DNA of 64,000 nt from Pholis gunnellus (Eukaryota; Chordata; Actinopteri; Perciformes; Pholidae): positions 12,665,904-12,729,903 of the forward strand of contig OU342808.1 of assembly GCA_910591455.2 (NCBI GenBank). Reading direction: 5' to 3'. A program made the translations under genes and the position numbers. Under the pieces are notes generated by a model, which was not told where the DNA came from, did no database searches, and was given only the letters and a program-made list of their open reading frames with translations. Below are positions 24,176 through 37,389 of this stretch, piece by piece; position 1 is the first letter of the stretch; every line of letters starts with the position of its first letter.

Positions 24176-24702
24176 GAGAGCAGAAGTGAAACACTAATTA
24201 AGCTGTCGGATGGTGCAGCAGATTAGGCAGGCCCCCTGCAGAGTCTATGGTCCCAGTAGGCAAACAGGCTTCATCCCTGAGTCAGCCAACCCAAATACAT
24301 CTGAGCCCAGCACGACCCAGAGCTCAGCAATAACACCAGCGCTCACTACACCCAAATATCTTTAGTCCAGTGAGGACGGATCAGATGGCCTGCCAGAGAC
24401 AACAGCCCAGACTGCTGCTTGACTCAGAGAAGGCTTGACAGAGATTTTAACTTCAGCTGAAGGGGAGATTGTTCACCCTTCTCTCCACACACGCATTAGT
24501 ATGCACATAAATGTATGTGTTCATATGCGTTGAGCATGTATGCACGCGCAGATCAACTTGCCAAAAATGCTTAAACACAGAAAATGAAGATTATCAGAGA
24601 TAAGGTTCAGGAATGACAAAAAAAGATGAGAAGTTTGAATGTTTTGCAGAGCGTTTGTTTCATGGTTTCAAAAACCACAAGGCTGTGTGTGTTATTGTGT
24701 GA

Positions 24703-24734
<32 letters not shown>

Positions 24735-25072
24735 AAGATGTAGTTACCCCACCACAGAAGGATGGAACTCTAGCCTCGACTTTGCACAAATAACAGTTGA
24801 AACTACTGTAAGAGGTATGATGGGGCAAATGTTAACATAACTTTTAACAGCCTATTAGTTAACAAACACACACAATTAATCTGCTGTCAGTTAACATAAA
24901 CGAATGAGGTAAGTTCTGTTCTTGTCCTTCTCTTGTAGTCCAGCTCAGCACTGAGATGGGCTGTGCGTCTCTGAAGGTTTTGTGAGTCCTTCATCCACGT
25001 CCTGACCTGGGTTTAAATAAATGAATAACACATATTTTGTGTCTCTATTGAATTTGAGGGTTTTTCACTCAG

Positions 25073-25241
25073 GGTGGCCACAGATTCTGATCTGGACTTC
25101 TCTTACATTGAGTACAGCAACAGAAACGGCATCCTGTCCAAAGGGACCACAGCACTGTTACCCCACCTCACCGTGGGTGAACCGACGAGCAAACCGCAAA
25201 CAAGCAAAAGATCGTTTTCAACCTTTCAAGTGATTTGTTAG
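25073..25241 (+). other. Unassigned exon-like open segment
   Basis: After a good acceptor (tttttcactcag, ending 25072), a frame starting at 25074 runs open for 55 codons to TAG 25239-25241. It reads VATDSDLDFSYIEYSNRNGI then LSKGTTALLPHLTVGE, with mixed, protein-like composition and G/C-biased third positions. A donor-like g|gtgaac follows at about 25170. Another acceptor-exon candidate sits just upstream (cttctcttgtag, then atgggctgtgcgtct, about 24938-24975), but its donor is weak. I do not recognise the peptide. It could be an isolated pseudo-exon, a TE fragment or part of an unannotated gene. Confidence 0.25.
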
Positions 25242-25477
25242 ATGGAGACTATTTCAGGTGAAAGCCCTTCCCAGGCTGTGTGCATGTACCTACGTGCCAG
25301 TGTGTGACTGCAGCTCGTCCTGGAGGATATCAGGCTGCTCTCCCAGGCTATTAAAATGGCCGCCTGGAGGCATGGAGGAATAGGGCTCCTTTTATTAATG
25401 CTACACCTTTGATTAATCTGAGCAAATCTGTTCCCCATCCAATGGCTGACAGCTCTGTGGCCGAGGCAGGGACCCCA

Positions 25478-25587
<110 letters not shown>

Positions 25588-25883
25588 TCTGTGAGTGTTG
25601 ACACAGTCCAGATGTTGGCAGCTCTGTTCGAAATGAAAGCAGGGCAGCCGGCCAACAACCTGAACCACTCTCCCCATCAAATGATATGTTTACAATAATA
25701 CTGTTCTGAGACTCGGGAGACACACGCACATGTGCACATGCGTGCATACAGAGACCCACACATTCACACATACAGTGTGCACACACACACAAGTTGCATT
25801 CTCAAAGCAGGGGAAATGAACTAATGGAAAGCTAGCGTACCACATGGGTGCAAAGGCGAACCAACTTGTGGTGTGGCAGAAAA

Positions 25884-25923
<40 letters not shown>

Positions 25924-27356
25924 GTAAGGCCAAGAAGAGAAGAAAAAGCTGAAAATGTGGAGACGGGGTGTGACAAATAGACTGATCAAAAGAGAGTAAG
26001 GAATCATTATCATTGCCTTGTTTGGATCTGTATTTCCCCCTGCTGTGTCAGTCAGACAGAGAGACAGGAGATGGAAAAATAATAGTGTAGTTATGTAATG
26101 TGCCATGGAGGGTTGGAACTGAAGATGCCAATGGTTCCACACAGAGGTGCAGCAGAGGTCAGACTTTACCTACTGTTCTCTATCGCAGCCCCACTTGAGC
26201 ATGTTCTACCTCTGGACCCCTAAAAACTACGTGACCCACTTTTGCACGTCCAAATATTGAACTGCACCAACAGCAGAGATTGAATCTTTTTCTTTCCTTT
26301 ATCAGGCTGTTTCACTTAATTAATTACTGGTGCGAGCCTCAGGGCTGTAAATACTCAATATATCTAAAAAATGTGGCATTTATCACAAAGATTAAAAACA
26401 CGAATATAAATGTATGCAATGCAGTTTTATTTCATGAGATAAATCATTTGGCAAACTGTTTTTTTTCTCTCACAAAGCTGCCTGAGGAGCTCTGAGCTGT
26501 TTTTTTCTTTTTTCTTTCTCACACACACCTCTGTAGACACAATAATGTATCTGCCCAGGTGTTTTTATCTAATGACTGCCTGAGAATATTTCTATATGTT
26601 GGCACATCACCAAACATCGTCAATGTGCGTCTAATGAGCATCCACTCAGTTTCGGTCTGTTGACTCTCATCACTTGTTTGTTCTCCGCATGTTGCTCTTG
26701 CCTGTCACACAGTGTCAAACCTTCATGTGTACCTGACAGCTCAAAGCTTCACTCTTCTTCATTAAGTAGACACACCAAATGCCAAATGCACACATTCAGG
26801 CGTGTGCACGTCGGCACATATGTTCAGAAATGTGACGATTTGTTCAAACATACAGGTTTTGCAATAAGCATCCTATTGCTGCTGTTCAGTTCCTGGCTGA
26901 ATCCAACAGATAATATCACCTTGTTGTCGCCGAAGTAGACAAGCCACAGCAAGCATAAAAGAAAGAAAGACTACGTAAAACAGTCTGACAGTCATCTGTT
27001 CCAACAAGACTAGACAACAGGAGAAGTGGTCCTGACTGTGCTTACTGTTTGCCTCGGCTCGTTTGGAGGAAGTTGATATTCACAGTCAGCTCTCCTCCAC
27101 ATATGTTTGAAGCCCTTTGAAATATGACATTGTACTGTATTAGGATGGTATGTAAATACTGAATGATGATTAGTTTACTGTAATGCAGAACATCCAACAA
27201 AGGTGCTTAATAGACTGTTGGAAAATGACTTTATGTCATACATACCTGCCCTTACTGAGAAAAGATGATATCAATATGCAAATTGGAAAACTCTGCTGTG
27301 GGGGAATGAGTCTTTCATCATTCGAGCCACACGCAGAATCTTCCAGACTGGCCAAA

Positions 27357-27371
27357 GTGTGTGTGTGTGTG

Positions 27372-27415
<44 letters not shown>
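27357..27415. repeat. Compound (TG)n-(GA)n microsatellite
   Basis: A TG run joined through "tatgag" to about 19 GA units. The same TG-to-GA arrangement recurs at 28674-28733. Confidence 0.95.
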
Positions 27416-27416
<1 letters not shown>

Positions 27417-27609
27417 TAGAGTGAGAGAGACTGATTATTGTCTTACCAAGAGTGGACATGAAATAAAAATTGCTGGCATTAAAGCAAAATCCACCTGTAT
27501 TACAAATTCTTTGCAGAAAACGGTAAATCACAGATGCAATCAAGTTAATATCAATCCACAACGTCCTGCACAAAGAAATAAAATGTATATATTTTAAAAG
27601 GCATAGCTT

Positions 27610-28040
27610 TTAGGATTGCAATATGTTTCGATGTGTCCACCACTTTGTTCCAAATTGAATAATCTCTAAAATCTTCGTGGTGAGGAAGAATACCAATAAC
27701 GTCAATGATCCCCTGACTTTAGCGCCACCATGAGGTTCACGTTTGTAGTTTTGAGTAAAATGGATTGACAGGTATTGGACCCACTGACATGACATTTGGT
27801 TCACATGTTCATGTCCCCCCTTCAGGACAAGTTTTATCTTCATTTAAACATCTTAATTCATCCAACACTTTGGTTTATGACTAAATACATGTAAAACTAA
27901 TGATGGTCCCATCAGGCTCAGCTGTACGTTGTGTTTAGTGCTAATTAGCAAATGTTAGCATACTAAACTAAGATTATCACATTATACCTACTTAACATCA
28001 AGATGTTAACGTCGCTCTAGTTGCTCAATAAGATCATGTA
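27610..28040 (+). repeat. Dispersed percomorph repeat ("ctttagcgccaccatgaggt" type)
   Basis: The order of motifs is that of a very common non-coding teleost interspersed repeat, recognised from memory: agcgccaccatgaggttcac, aaaatggattgacaggtatt, tttatgactaaatacatg, atggtcccatcaggctcagc, gtgctaattagcaaatgtta. Superfamily not assigned. Confidence 0.7.
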
Positions 28041-29837
28041 TAGATTTAATTAGCCACACAAAAAAAGCACACTTTATAATAACACTGCAGATATTCAAAA
28101 ACAACTGCAATTGTTGGGAAACATACCATTGAAGCATATGAGCAAATCAGTTTTGAAGGAGTGCACTTCACCACAGAGCTTGAAATGCCCGGCACTGCTG
28201 AAACATATGGGATGAATTATTTGCACAACGCTGAGGAAGAAAGAGAGACGGAGAGAGACAGAGACGAGAATATTTCCACGAAATGTTTAACTCAATAATT
28301 GAGCGTCGCCTTTTATTTTGCTGTTTTCGGCCTTTTGAAGCGGCACTGTTCCATGCTATCACTGAGCTGATGGAAGTGTAATGAAGTGTGGAGGAACAGT
28401 GCCAACTTCAGCAGAAATGCCTGCGGTTCTGCCTTCCAGCCCAATACTAACAACACAGCAGACAAACAGTGCAGATGAAAACTAACCGAGGAGTTGAAAT
28501 CATTTTTAACACGGAGACACGCTCCCTGTGCATCACATAATCTCATCCACTAAGGGGTGTGTGTGTGTTCGCTACGGGGGTCCATTAATAAAATATGACT
28601 GTATCATATAATAGACTCATCTGCCAAATTACAGGAGACAGAGAGACAGCTTATTAGGAGGATTGAGGGGGAGGTGTGTGTGTATGTGTGTGTGTGTGTG
28701 TGTGTGTGATAGAGAGAGAGAGAGAGAGAGAGAAAGAGTGTGTGTGCGAGATGAAGCCTGAATAGAGAGATTAAGTGGCTTACTCTCATCAAAAAGGCAC
28801 ATTACCTAAGTGTTGGCATCATTAATAAGACTAAGGCAGAGCCAATCTGCTAACAAAAGCTCTAACTGTGACCAATGAGACATGAGAGAGGTGGACAATT
28901 ACTCCTGTGCAGAGGAAATTCTCCCTTTTCTCCCTTTTCCCTCTCATCCCACCAGCACACAGATATAATATACATGTACATGTATTTACGTATACGCCGA
29001 TAGGTACATTTTCACACATACTTATGCGCATCCACACACACCTCACACGCTCACACACAAAGCAGGGCACCGCTCTAAATCCAAATCAAACTGCCATGAG
29101 TCACACTGTCACCGTGGCAACAGTGGCCAGCTCCATGCAGAACACATTCTGTCATATCACTGGTGTTTTTTTTGTTTTTTCTTCCTTCTATGCACCACAC
29201 ACAGACGTAACCGACTTTCAGCTACAGTAATTCCTGCACCGATCCCTCCAGCGGATAGATGAATAAAGCACTGGAGTGTGTAGGTTTGACTGCTTGAGGT
29301 CATAGTTCAGATTGTTGTCATTCAAATCCATAAAAGACATTTCACCTTTCTCCATCTCAAACTGGGAAACTGCATCCGTGTAGCCTGCCTGTCATTTTAA
29401 CTGACTTGACTACTGTTAGCGATGAGGCTCTCAGTTCTGTGGATGTGACATGAGGGTTTTGAGGGCTTTGAGCCGCACTGATACATTTCACCACCAGATG
29501 GTGTCTCCCATCGCTGTGCAGTGGAGGAAGAGAGAGGAGGGAGCTCAGCGTTGCCGGCTCTATCCATCTTCATAAACACAAGCAATAGTCATCCTCTGAA
29601 AACGGCAACAGAGATAGATTGGGCGGTTACATGGCAGGCTTCCTGGTTAGTTGTCCTGCACTGCAGGACTATCTCTTGTAAATGTATGGCTTTGTCTGTT
29701 GTCAGTGGCCTGAGTGTCACTGGCACTCACTCATACATCCTGACTCAAATTGTCACTGTTAAGACTTGGAGATAATCATAAATAGGTAGCGACATAATTG
29801 GTTAAAATGATGCAGTATAAGCAGTGTCAAAAAAAAT

Positions 29838-29985
29838 ATATATATATATATATTTTTTATTAGACAGTGATAGCGGAAAGAGACAGGAAAAAAGAGTAAA
29901 GGAATGACATTTAGTAAATGGCCTGGTCATCGAACCTGCTCTGGGCATTTGCCCTAATCACTCGGCTATCAGGTCGCCAGCAGCA
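29838..29985 (-). mobile_element. tRNA-derived SINE fragment
   Basis: On the - strand a near A box (TAGCCGAGTGA, around 29958-29968) and a B box GGTTCGATGACC (29936-29925) are spaced as in a Pol III promoter. They are followed by SINE-like body sequence ending in a T/A-rich tail ((TA)n at about 29826-29858). Confidence 0.65.
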
Positions 29986-30091
29986 GTGTCACCTTTGAGA
30001 GTCTTCTTTTTGTACTCTGCATATGTCCTGCACTTAGGAATCAAGCACTCACAGTGAGGAAAGAAGTAAATTATGTTTTAAAATAAAAGGT

Positions 30092-30135
30092 GACGTGATG
30101 ACGTTGGGATGACGTGATGACGTTGGGATGACGTT
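30092..30135 (+). promoter_or_regulatory. Five direct TGACGT (CRE half-site) repeats
   Basis: TGACGT occurs at 30092, 30100, 30111, 30119 and 30130, all in the same orientation, with spacing 8/11/8/11. This comes from a 19-bp tandem duplication (tgatgacgttgggatgacg unit). TGACGT is the ATF/CREB half-site. Function is not shown. Confidence 0.4.
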
Positions 30136-30139
30136 CTGC

Positions 30140-32354
30140 GCTCATAGGACTAGGTTGATGGTCTTTACACTGAAAAGCAACAACAACAGAAAAAGAATAC
30201 TGTGAATAAATGGCACGTAAGCGCTGCATTGACACTTTTGTAGACTTTCTGAGTCTTCATAGTGTTCTAGTAGTAGAATAGTAGTACTCCACATCTCGAG
30301 GTGCACACAAAGGGCTCACCATAATGTAACAAGAAATACCAGTACGTGCATTTGATGGAGATGAATTGCCAAAAGTCAACACGGACAACTATGACAGTTT
30401 ACAGCAACTTCAGATTGCTGTTGGTATGAAAAGAATCATAGTACCTTGTCAGCAAAACTGGTCAGAAACCAGCAACAAAGCAGGCTCTGATATATTTCCA
30501 CAAACGTGTCCTTTTGTCTTCCATAATGTGCTTCCAGGACATATGCTGAGGTAAAATGCTGATTTATGCAGGTTTGATGAAGTGGGCAGAATTTAGGAGG
30601 AAGATTCAACAATTTGAGAGTATAATCACCAAAGGCCCACCCACTTCATCTATGATACACTTCAAAGCTTCCACCAAAGGAGGATCATACTCGTGGCTGG
30701 CAGCGATGCTCGGCATGCAGCTGGCTGTCGTTAAATGTCTGCAGTTTTTACAATGTGTCCAGCACTGCTGCCTCTTGTTGGCTCTTGTTTGACCACCCTT
30801 TCACCTCGACAAACAAATGAGCAGTACAGTCTGACAACACCAGTAAAGAATTTACAGACACACCTGTATTCTCAGCCCATAAGCAATAATGTGAGAAGAA
30901 CACAGTGACAGTGTCAGGAAAATGATTATGATGACGTGTTTGTGTTGTCTGTCAGCACATTTTGGGGAGGCTAGTTATGTTTTTCCTCACACAGGCACAG
31001 AATGTATGTGCATCTTTGTCATGTGTTTAGGTGCGTCTAACAGGATATATGATGTACGTATAGGAGGCGCAAAGAACTTAATTAATCAACTTTTTCTGTC
31101 AGATCGGACGGACCATGCATATTTTTAGTTGCACACACTGTGACTTGTCCTCAACCCTCAATCCTTCATTGCAAAAGAGGCTGGTCCACAAAGATTAGGA
31201 AGGAAGATTCTCCCAAATCTTTGGAACATTTTCCTTAAAAAGCAGGTTGTTTAAGTTTGGGAACAGTAAACCTACAGGCACCTCAATTTATAAGCCCTGT
31301 TGTCATCCTACAAACCTCCTCCACTACATCTCCATTACAGTCCATATCTCTAGATATACTGATATTGTGGACTTTTAATTATACTGCACAGATGTCACAG
31401 AATATAAGATTTGTAAGATTCTATAATATATAGTTTGAAAATATTTTGTACACACGCGGAGCAACAAGAAGGCAAAACAATAGCTGGGACGGTTTCAACC
31501 TATTGACCAGGTGGAACATATTGTACCTTTATATAAATGCAGTGTGATTTTTATTTAAATATGCATGTGCTCTTTATATTTCATGTCATTTTTTAACATT
31601 CCCCTGTATATAACAGATCCAGGAAATTGAAGAAACGTAATTTGTAACTAAACCTGGTTTAAATCAACATTTTGCGCATCAAATTGATGATCCCGTTTCT
31701 CCCCTTGTACCTCTGGCTGAACAGTGCACCCTTCATGCGGCATGTGTTTCATTGTGATCACAGGTGATGCATCTCATCCTCTCTCTTGTGCTCAATGTGA
31801 AGTGGGGCCATGTGGGGCTCATCTACAGGCATCATTAGAGAGTGATTTGGGTGCAGCCCTGACTTCCATCAGACGGGGGGGATTTTTTTCAGCATAGCAC
31901 CGGCAGTGCCAACGGTTCCATCAGCACCACTAGATACACTGAGACACATTTGGGCAGCTCACCCTGCAACCATGGTAACAGAAGAATTTTACTAGTTGGC
32001 AGCAGCCAATGGTGGGGCACTTCCCACTCGGCTCCATCCAATAACAGAGCAGCCTGCAGCCCAGCCCACATAGAACAGACACTGATGGGCTAGTGCAAGC
32101 AGGATTTAGAGATGTAGGCTTGGCTAATGAACAAGTAGGAGAGTTAAGAGCGTGTAGGTATGTGTGTGTGTGTGTGTGTGTCTGTGACTAAGTGAGGCAG
32201 TAGCATAATATAATGAGAGGATTCCCTCTCTTTTAACTGCAACAAGCTAACACATTGTAGGTTAGTACTCATTGACTGGGACCATCTGACAGTCAGCACC
32301 AACAATGCAGCAAACCCTTCTGTCATCTCGCTCCCACACACATTGACTTGCATG

Positions 32355-32398
<44 letters not shown>

Positions 32399-32540
32399 AT
32401 AGCCACAAAGTCTCAACTGGCTCTTGTCACAAAATAACTTACCAGCCTTATCTTGGCATGTGACAAAGCAGTTTTAAAGAGATCAGAATATCAAATCCAA
32501 ACCAATCTTAACCAGAAAGAAGAAAATATGTGCCACCATC
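30140..32540. other. Intergenic stretch
   Basis: No gene is recognised. It includes small (TG)n/(CA)n microsatellites at 32161-32180 and 32358-32396. Short ORFs here have no recognisable domain. Confidence 0.5.
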
Positions 32541-35500
32541 AGCTGTCAATAAAGTCATTTATTATTTCACACAATGGATAACATGAACAACTTCAACTGT
32601 AGTTCTTCTTAATAAGTGCTCAACACTGCCAGCCAATAGAAGGGTAGCAAAAGAATGAGCTTTTCTTTCTGAGGAAAGAGAAATAAAAACAAAACAAAAT
32701 ATGAACCTACAAGATCATGAAAGATAAACATGACCAAAAGCATGCCAGCGGACATGGATATACACATATATTGCATGTATATATGTGCTTAAGACATATA
32801 TCTGTATGCCAGCAAATGCAAATACAAAATATATGTGTACATTTACACATACATACTGTGAAGGATATATGCATATACATGCGCATCTAGTATTTACTCT
32901 ATATGTCAAATATTTGCAGTTTTTAATATTCATACAATGTACAAAATTGCTTCATGAATTAAAAAATTCATTACAAAAAGAAACATATCAAACAATGTAC
33001 AAGTCTTGCTCCAAATTCAATTAAAATTCAACTTTCGGCTTGTCTAAAATATTTATGCATACAATCAAGTTGAGCATGCAAATAAAGGAAACCCACTCTA
33101 GAAAAAGGTTCAAATACACTATGTATACAAACTAAAATATGCCCACACTGTTAGAAGAGCTCACGTTGTGCTCTAAAGAAGTACATTTATTGGTTTTCTC
33201 AATGCTTCATCTGCACTTTCAGCTTTGAACAACACTGTAGCTTAGAACTGTAACGTATGCTGTGAGGATGACTACATGTACATTTATGAGGCTCTGTCTC
33301 ACGTGACCCCTCACTCCATGTGTAGGACACTCATCACAGCATGCTACAAAGGGAATGGGGTGTGATCAAAATTTAGGCGCCAGTATATCCCATTCTAGTT
33401 GTTGTAGTGAACTGGTGAGTGTGGACTTCGGTAAATACACCCCAACCACTGATTTAAGGTCAAACGCTGCTGCGCTGCCCTTGATGCTAGGACCAAAGAC
33501 ATCGTAAAAGATCCTTACGTCAGTGCTTAGGGGCCTCCTGTAGCCACTGGTCCAGACCAGAATGGTTCTGGCTGCTAAGTACCAAACAACAGTGACCTTG
33601 AACCCTATTCACAGCCACATCCCCTCTGCAGTCTCTGTGAAGAGTGAAAGCTCTGGATTAGGACAATACTTGTCAGTGTTAGAAGGCACCGGAGCATTGG
33701 CTGGTAGAAGAGACAGACAGGACAGACAACACCTGGGGTCTTTAACTCTTACATCAGAAACCACTGACTGACCACAGTATGGAGTAAGCTGCCAAGCGTG
33801 TAGTGTCTACACCTCACGGACCACACATCTAGACCTCATCTTAACCACAACAGACTGCAGACCCACCGAAAGTCATCAAGCTAAGCAAGGTTAAGCATGC
33901 TAACTTCAGGACGAGTGTATTTTTGGCGATTTCCTCTGACAACTCTCCCCACACGCAACCTTCTTGCTTACTCTTCACGCTACTGCACGGCCCCAACGGC
34001 GCTGCAGGCAAAATAGCTGCATTTCAGCGGCGATTCCTATTTTTGGTCGAGTACACTACAGTGAGGCTTTTATACTCTTAAGAGTTTTTGAAGGTGTGAT
34101 AAGGCAAACTATTTTAGCATTCTGTGTAATTTAACGGACTGGAACGATGACTGTCGATGTACAGCAGAATTTGTCAAATAGGAAAATCAATTGGGGAAGT
34201 AATTTCTGTATGTTTTCTTGGGTCTTGAGCAGTCTTAATACAGAGAGAGAGAGAGAGTCTACTGTGGCTTTAGGAGACAGTCCCAGCATAGCCGAGCCCA
34301 ACCGGTATCCATGCAGGATGGACATACTAACACTATTTACAACAAACACTTCCAATACTGTAGTTTTACATCTGGTTAAGGCTGTACTGCATAGAGCTGC
34401 AGTCACTATAGTTTTCATGAAATGATAGTCACTTTCTGCACAACTTATTACAAATTATTACTGGTATTATTCACAACTCTTGTTATATGAATTCATTTTA
34501 TTCAGTAAATAAGACCACTTATTTCTCTTTGTCGAAGGGTGGACCCAGAACAGAAATTCCTTTTCAGGTCATTGCCAGATGTGGCCTGATGCATAGCAAA
34601 CAATGTAGGAGAACGGGGTTTCCATGACAACCTCCTCTGCTCCTCCTTTGCCAAGTACATAACCAGTCCTCGGGTTCAAATAACAGGTTACACACTGGGC
34701 AGAGCAAATGATCTTCAATTATAGCTGGGACATTTAGTACAATCAATATCTCTGGATAGAAACACATCTGATACAGTGGACCTTTCTGTTTCCATCACTG
34801 CTGCAAAGCAGGATGTAGGCCAGTACATGGTGTGTATTCAACACAGTGCGATCATATCATATTGATCTGTCCTGCCCTTCTAGTTCTGTTATGATGATGT
34901 GGGTCAAAGAAGTAGGAGGAAGCTGGTGACAGAGGATGCCGACTATGGAAGCTTTGAATGGACACAGGCAGTGTCAGGGTTCTGATGACTAAGACACGTC
35001 ATATGCACAATCATGAATATTTTGGGTCAATTTCGGGGGCACTCTTTGCCACTTGATATTTCTCAGGTCAAATGTAACTGGTGAGAGAAAGAAACATAAG
35101 GCACAAGTTGAACTGCTGCAACTGAGAATCCCACCCAACCCAAAGAAAACGGAATCTCCTGAAACAAAACTTTAACAAAGTTGCTAAAGAAACACTGATC
35201 CATTGCTTATATTTTTGAAATACTTATTTGAGAAAATACCAACCACTACCCAAAGCCACAGATACTGTAGATAGAGTTTAACAAAGGCTTGACATATTGA
35301 CACAAAAATTCAAGATGGCTACATTCTAGAGTGCACACAGGGATGCTTTACATTGGTGCCAACATGGTGGAGAGTTTGTCAAACTCTGATTTAGATTCTT
35401 TTAAATAATACATCCTCACACTGAATACTGAGACTTTGGTTTCTAAATCTAAATACTGGATTTACTTTCAAAAAAATATTTCCATGGATATGGATTGAAA

Positions 35501-36883
35501 ATCATGTTCAATCAAATCAGGTAGAAAGACTGGGATTAGCTTTTCAAAACACTGACTGTGAGCCCTCTTCAGCTGAACTGTCCAATCACAATTCAGACTT
35601 GGGCTTCGGTTTGACGCTTTTGGCTGCGCAGCCTGCATATACAAATTGATTAAAATAATGCGTGCTCTCTGGAATGGATATCCACACCATTGAAGGCCAA
35701 AACATAAGGCTGGAACAAGCATGTAAGTGCTGCATTTGATTGATGCAAGTGTATGGTTTTTCATAGTGCAATAAACCAATTTTAAGGTTTACCAAAAACA
35801 CACCTGATATTTTTCCTGTATGCAATGCCCCCTGGATATAAACACATAAATGAGTGTATGAATGAATATATGTGGTTCTTTCTGTCTGAAAACAAACTTG
35901 TCTTGAGTCGCACCCATGTCTGCTTTTGGTTATAAAACAATACACAACTTTCATTGTCTATGGTACAACAATTCTATTTGATATACTGTATGTCATGTAT
36001 ACATGTCTATGAGCTGGTTTCTCATTGTACAAGGCAGGCAACAGTGGACTTTGTTTCTATGTACAGTCTGGGACAGTCTCATCCACCATATTGCCTATAT
36101 GTCACTGTTCAGGACAGGCCTGAGCAGGGAGGGAGAATTAAATGAGACACGGGGTAGGTCGAGGGAGCACAAGCAATGGGAAATGAAAATTAGGATTTGG
36201 GAGTGGATGAGAGGATAAAGGGAGATGAAGTTGAGCGGCAGGGACCAGGGAGAGCTAAAGAATTGGGGAGAGTGACGGGCGTGGAGTGTGCCAGCAAGTA
36301 TCAGTTACTCCTCAGAGAGAGTAAGAAAACAAGGAAGGTACAGATAAGGGTGTGAGCAATACACAGGGATAAGTAAAGGGGAAAGGTGGCTTAATTACTG
36401 CTGTTTTATCCCACGTCTTTGACAAGCGTCCACAGAAAGGCAAAAATAAGCAGAGCTGCACAGTTTAATATTAACCATTCCCCCTCCCCTTTGCTGGTAA
36501 ATATATGGCTAAAGCCACATTCAGATACAGTATCATAAAGTACCATACACATCACTGTATCAGATACATAAAGAATCACATAATATCCTACACTATCATA
36601 AGTACCACACACTTTTATAGCATCAGATTCAGTATCAAACAGTACCATATAGTGCCATTGCAAATGAAGGTCCAATGAATGCTTGAAAGGCTCATGTCTG
36701 GTTGGGTTTAGCAAGCAGAGGGATGGTACCGTAAGTGTTCCCTCCTCCTGTGAGCCTCTGTAGTCCTCACAAATCAGACAGGAGAAAGTCAAAGTGCACC
36801 AAGGAGTCCCAGAATGAAGGGCACTGCATCCGACTCCAACGACTGCTCTCTGTTTGGTTACAGAGTTGCTCTCTCCTGCAGGT
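32540..36883 (-). other. setbp1: Possible setbp1 3' UTR
   Basis: SETBP1 transcripts in other vertebrates have multi-kilobase 3' UTRs. On the - strand, AATAAA hexamers follow the setbp1 stop at 34502-34497 and 32563-32558. The AU-rich block 32700-33130 looks like the distal part of a long UTR. Which site is used cannot be decided from sequence. Confidence 0.35.
36520..36660. repeat. Degenerate tandem repeat of "tatca..agtaccata" units
   Basis: Four to five irregular units of about 30-40 bp share tatcataaagtaccatac-like cores, about 230-360 bp beyond the setbp1 stop on the transcript. Confidence 0.5.
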
Positions 36884-37389
36884 CTACTGACAGGAAGGAG
36901 CCCATAACTCGTCCCTGCTGTGGCCCCTGCCTCTGCGTTTCCCCCCTTTGGCCAGTGGAGGCACAGATCGCGCTTGATGCACCACAGTCTCAATTGTCGC
37001 TGAGATGGAATCGTGATTTGAGAACTCCAGTGGCTCGGGGGTCAAGCTTGACCTGAGGCTCTGCCTACCTGGCAGGTCATCACACCTCTCCAGGACAGGC
37101 ATCCCCTGAGTTCTCCCATCCCCTCTCCTACCGGCCAGCATGTCCAAACAACGACCATCAGCCCGATTATCCACACTCCTAATAGTCGGCTCGGATTCTT
37201 CTATGGGCTGTTTTCGGGGCCGCCCAGGCCGTCTTTTGACGACATTGTTTCCTGTTTTGGCTTGTCGCTGCAGGCGCTTGGCACGGAGGATCTTCTGCAC
37301 ATGCTCAAAGTTCAAAGAATGCATCCTCCTCACGTCCTTCTGGATCTGTTCCACCTCGCGCCGCTTATACCTCCGTTTACTGGGAACAT
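36884..37389 (-). CDS. setbp1: setbp1 last exon (SET-binding block and third AT-hook)
   Basis: Acceptor ctctcccag. Encodes DVPSKRRYKRREVEQIQKDV, the SET-binding-domain core, AT-hook PGRPRKQ and a short basic tail KGGKRRGRGHSRDELWAPSCQ, TAG at 36886-36884. The polyproline repeats found in mammals between PPL and GGKRK are absent. Confidence 0.95.

Noticed and set aside
33860..33910. 5S rRNA-like segment (aagctaagcaaggttaagca)
   Set aside because: Only one short internal-control-region-like stretch. The rest of a 120-nt 5S gene is absent.
33420..34000. Possible coding relic in a frame reading VLAAKYQTTVTLNPI...
   Set aside because: No conserved motif block and no splice sites. It could be chance.
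36406..36993. 195-codon - strand open frame overlapping the setbp1 last exon
   Set aside because: Different frame from the SET-binding block, no recognisable domain, and it extends into the UTR.
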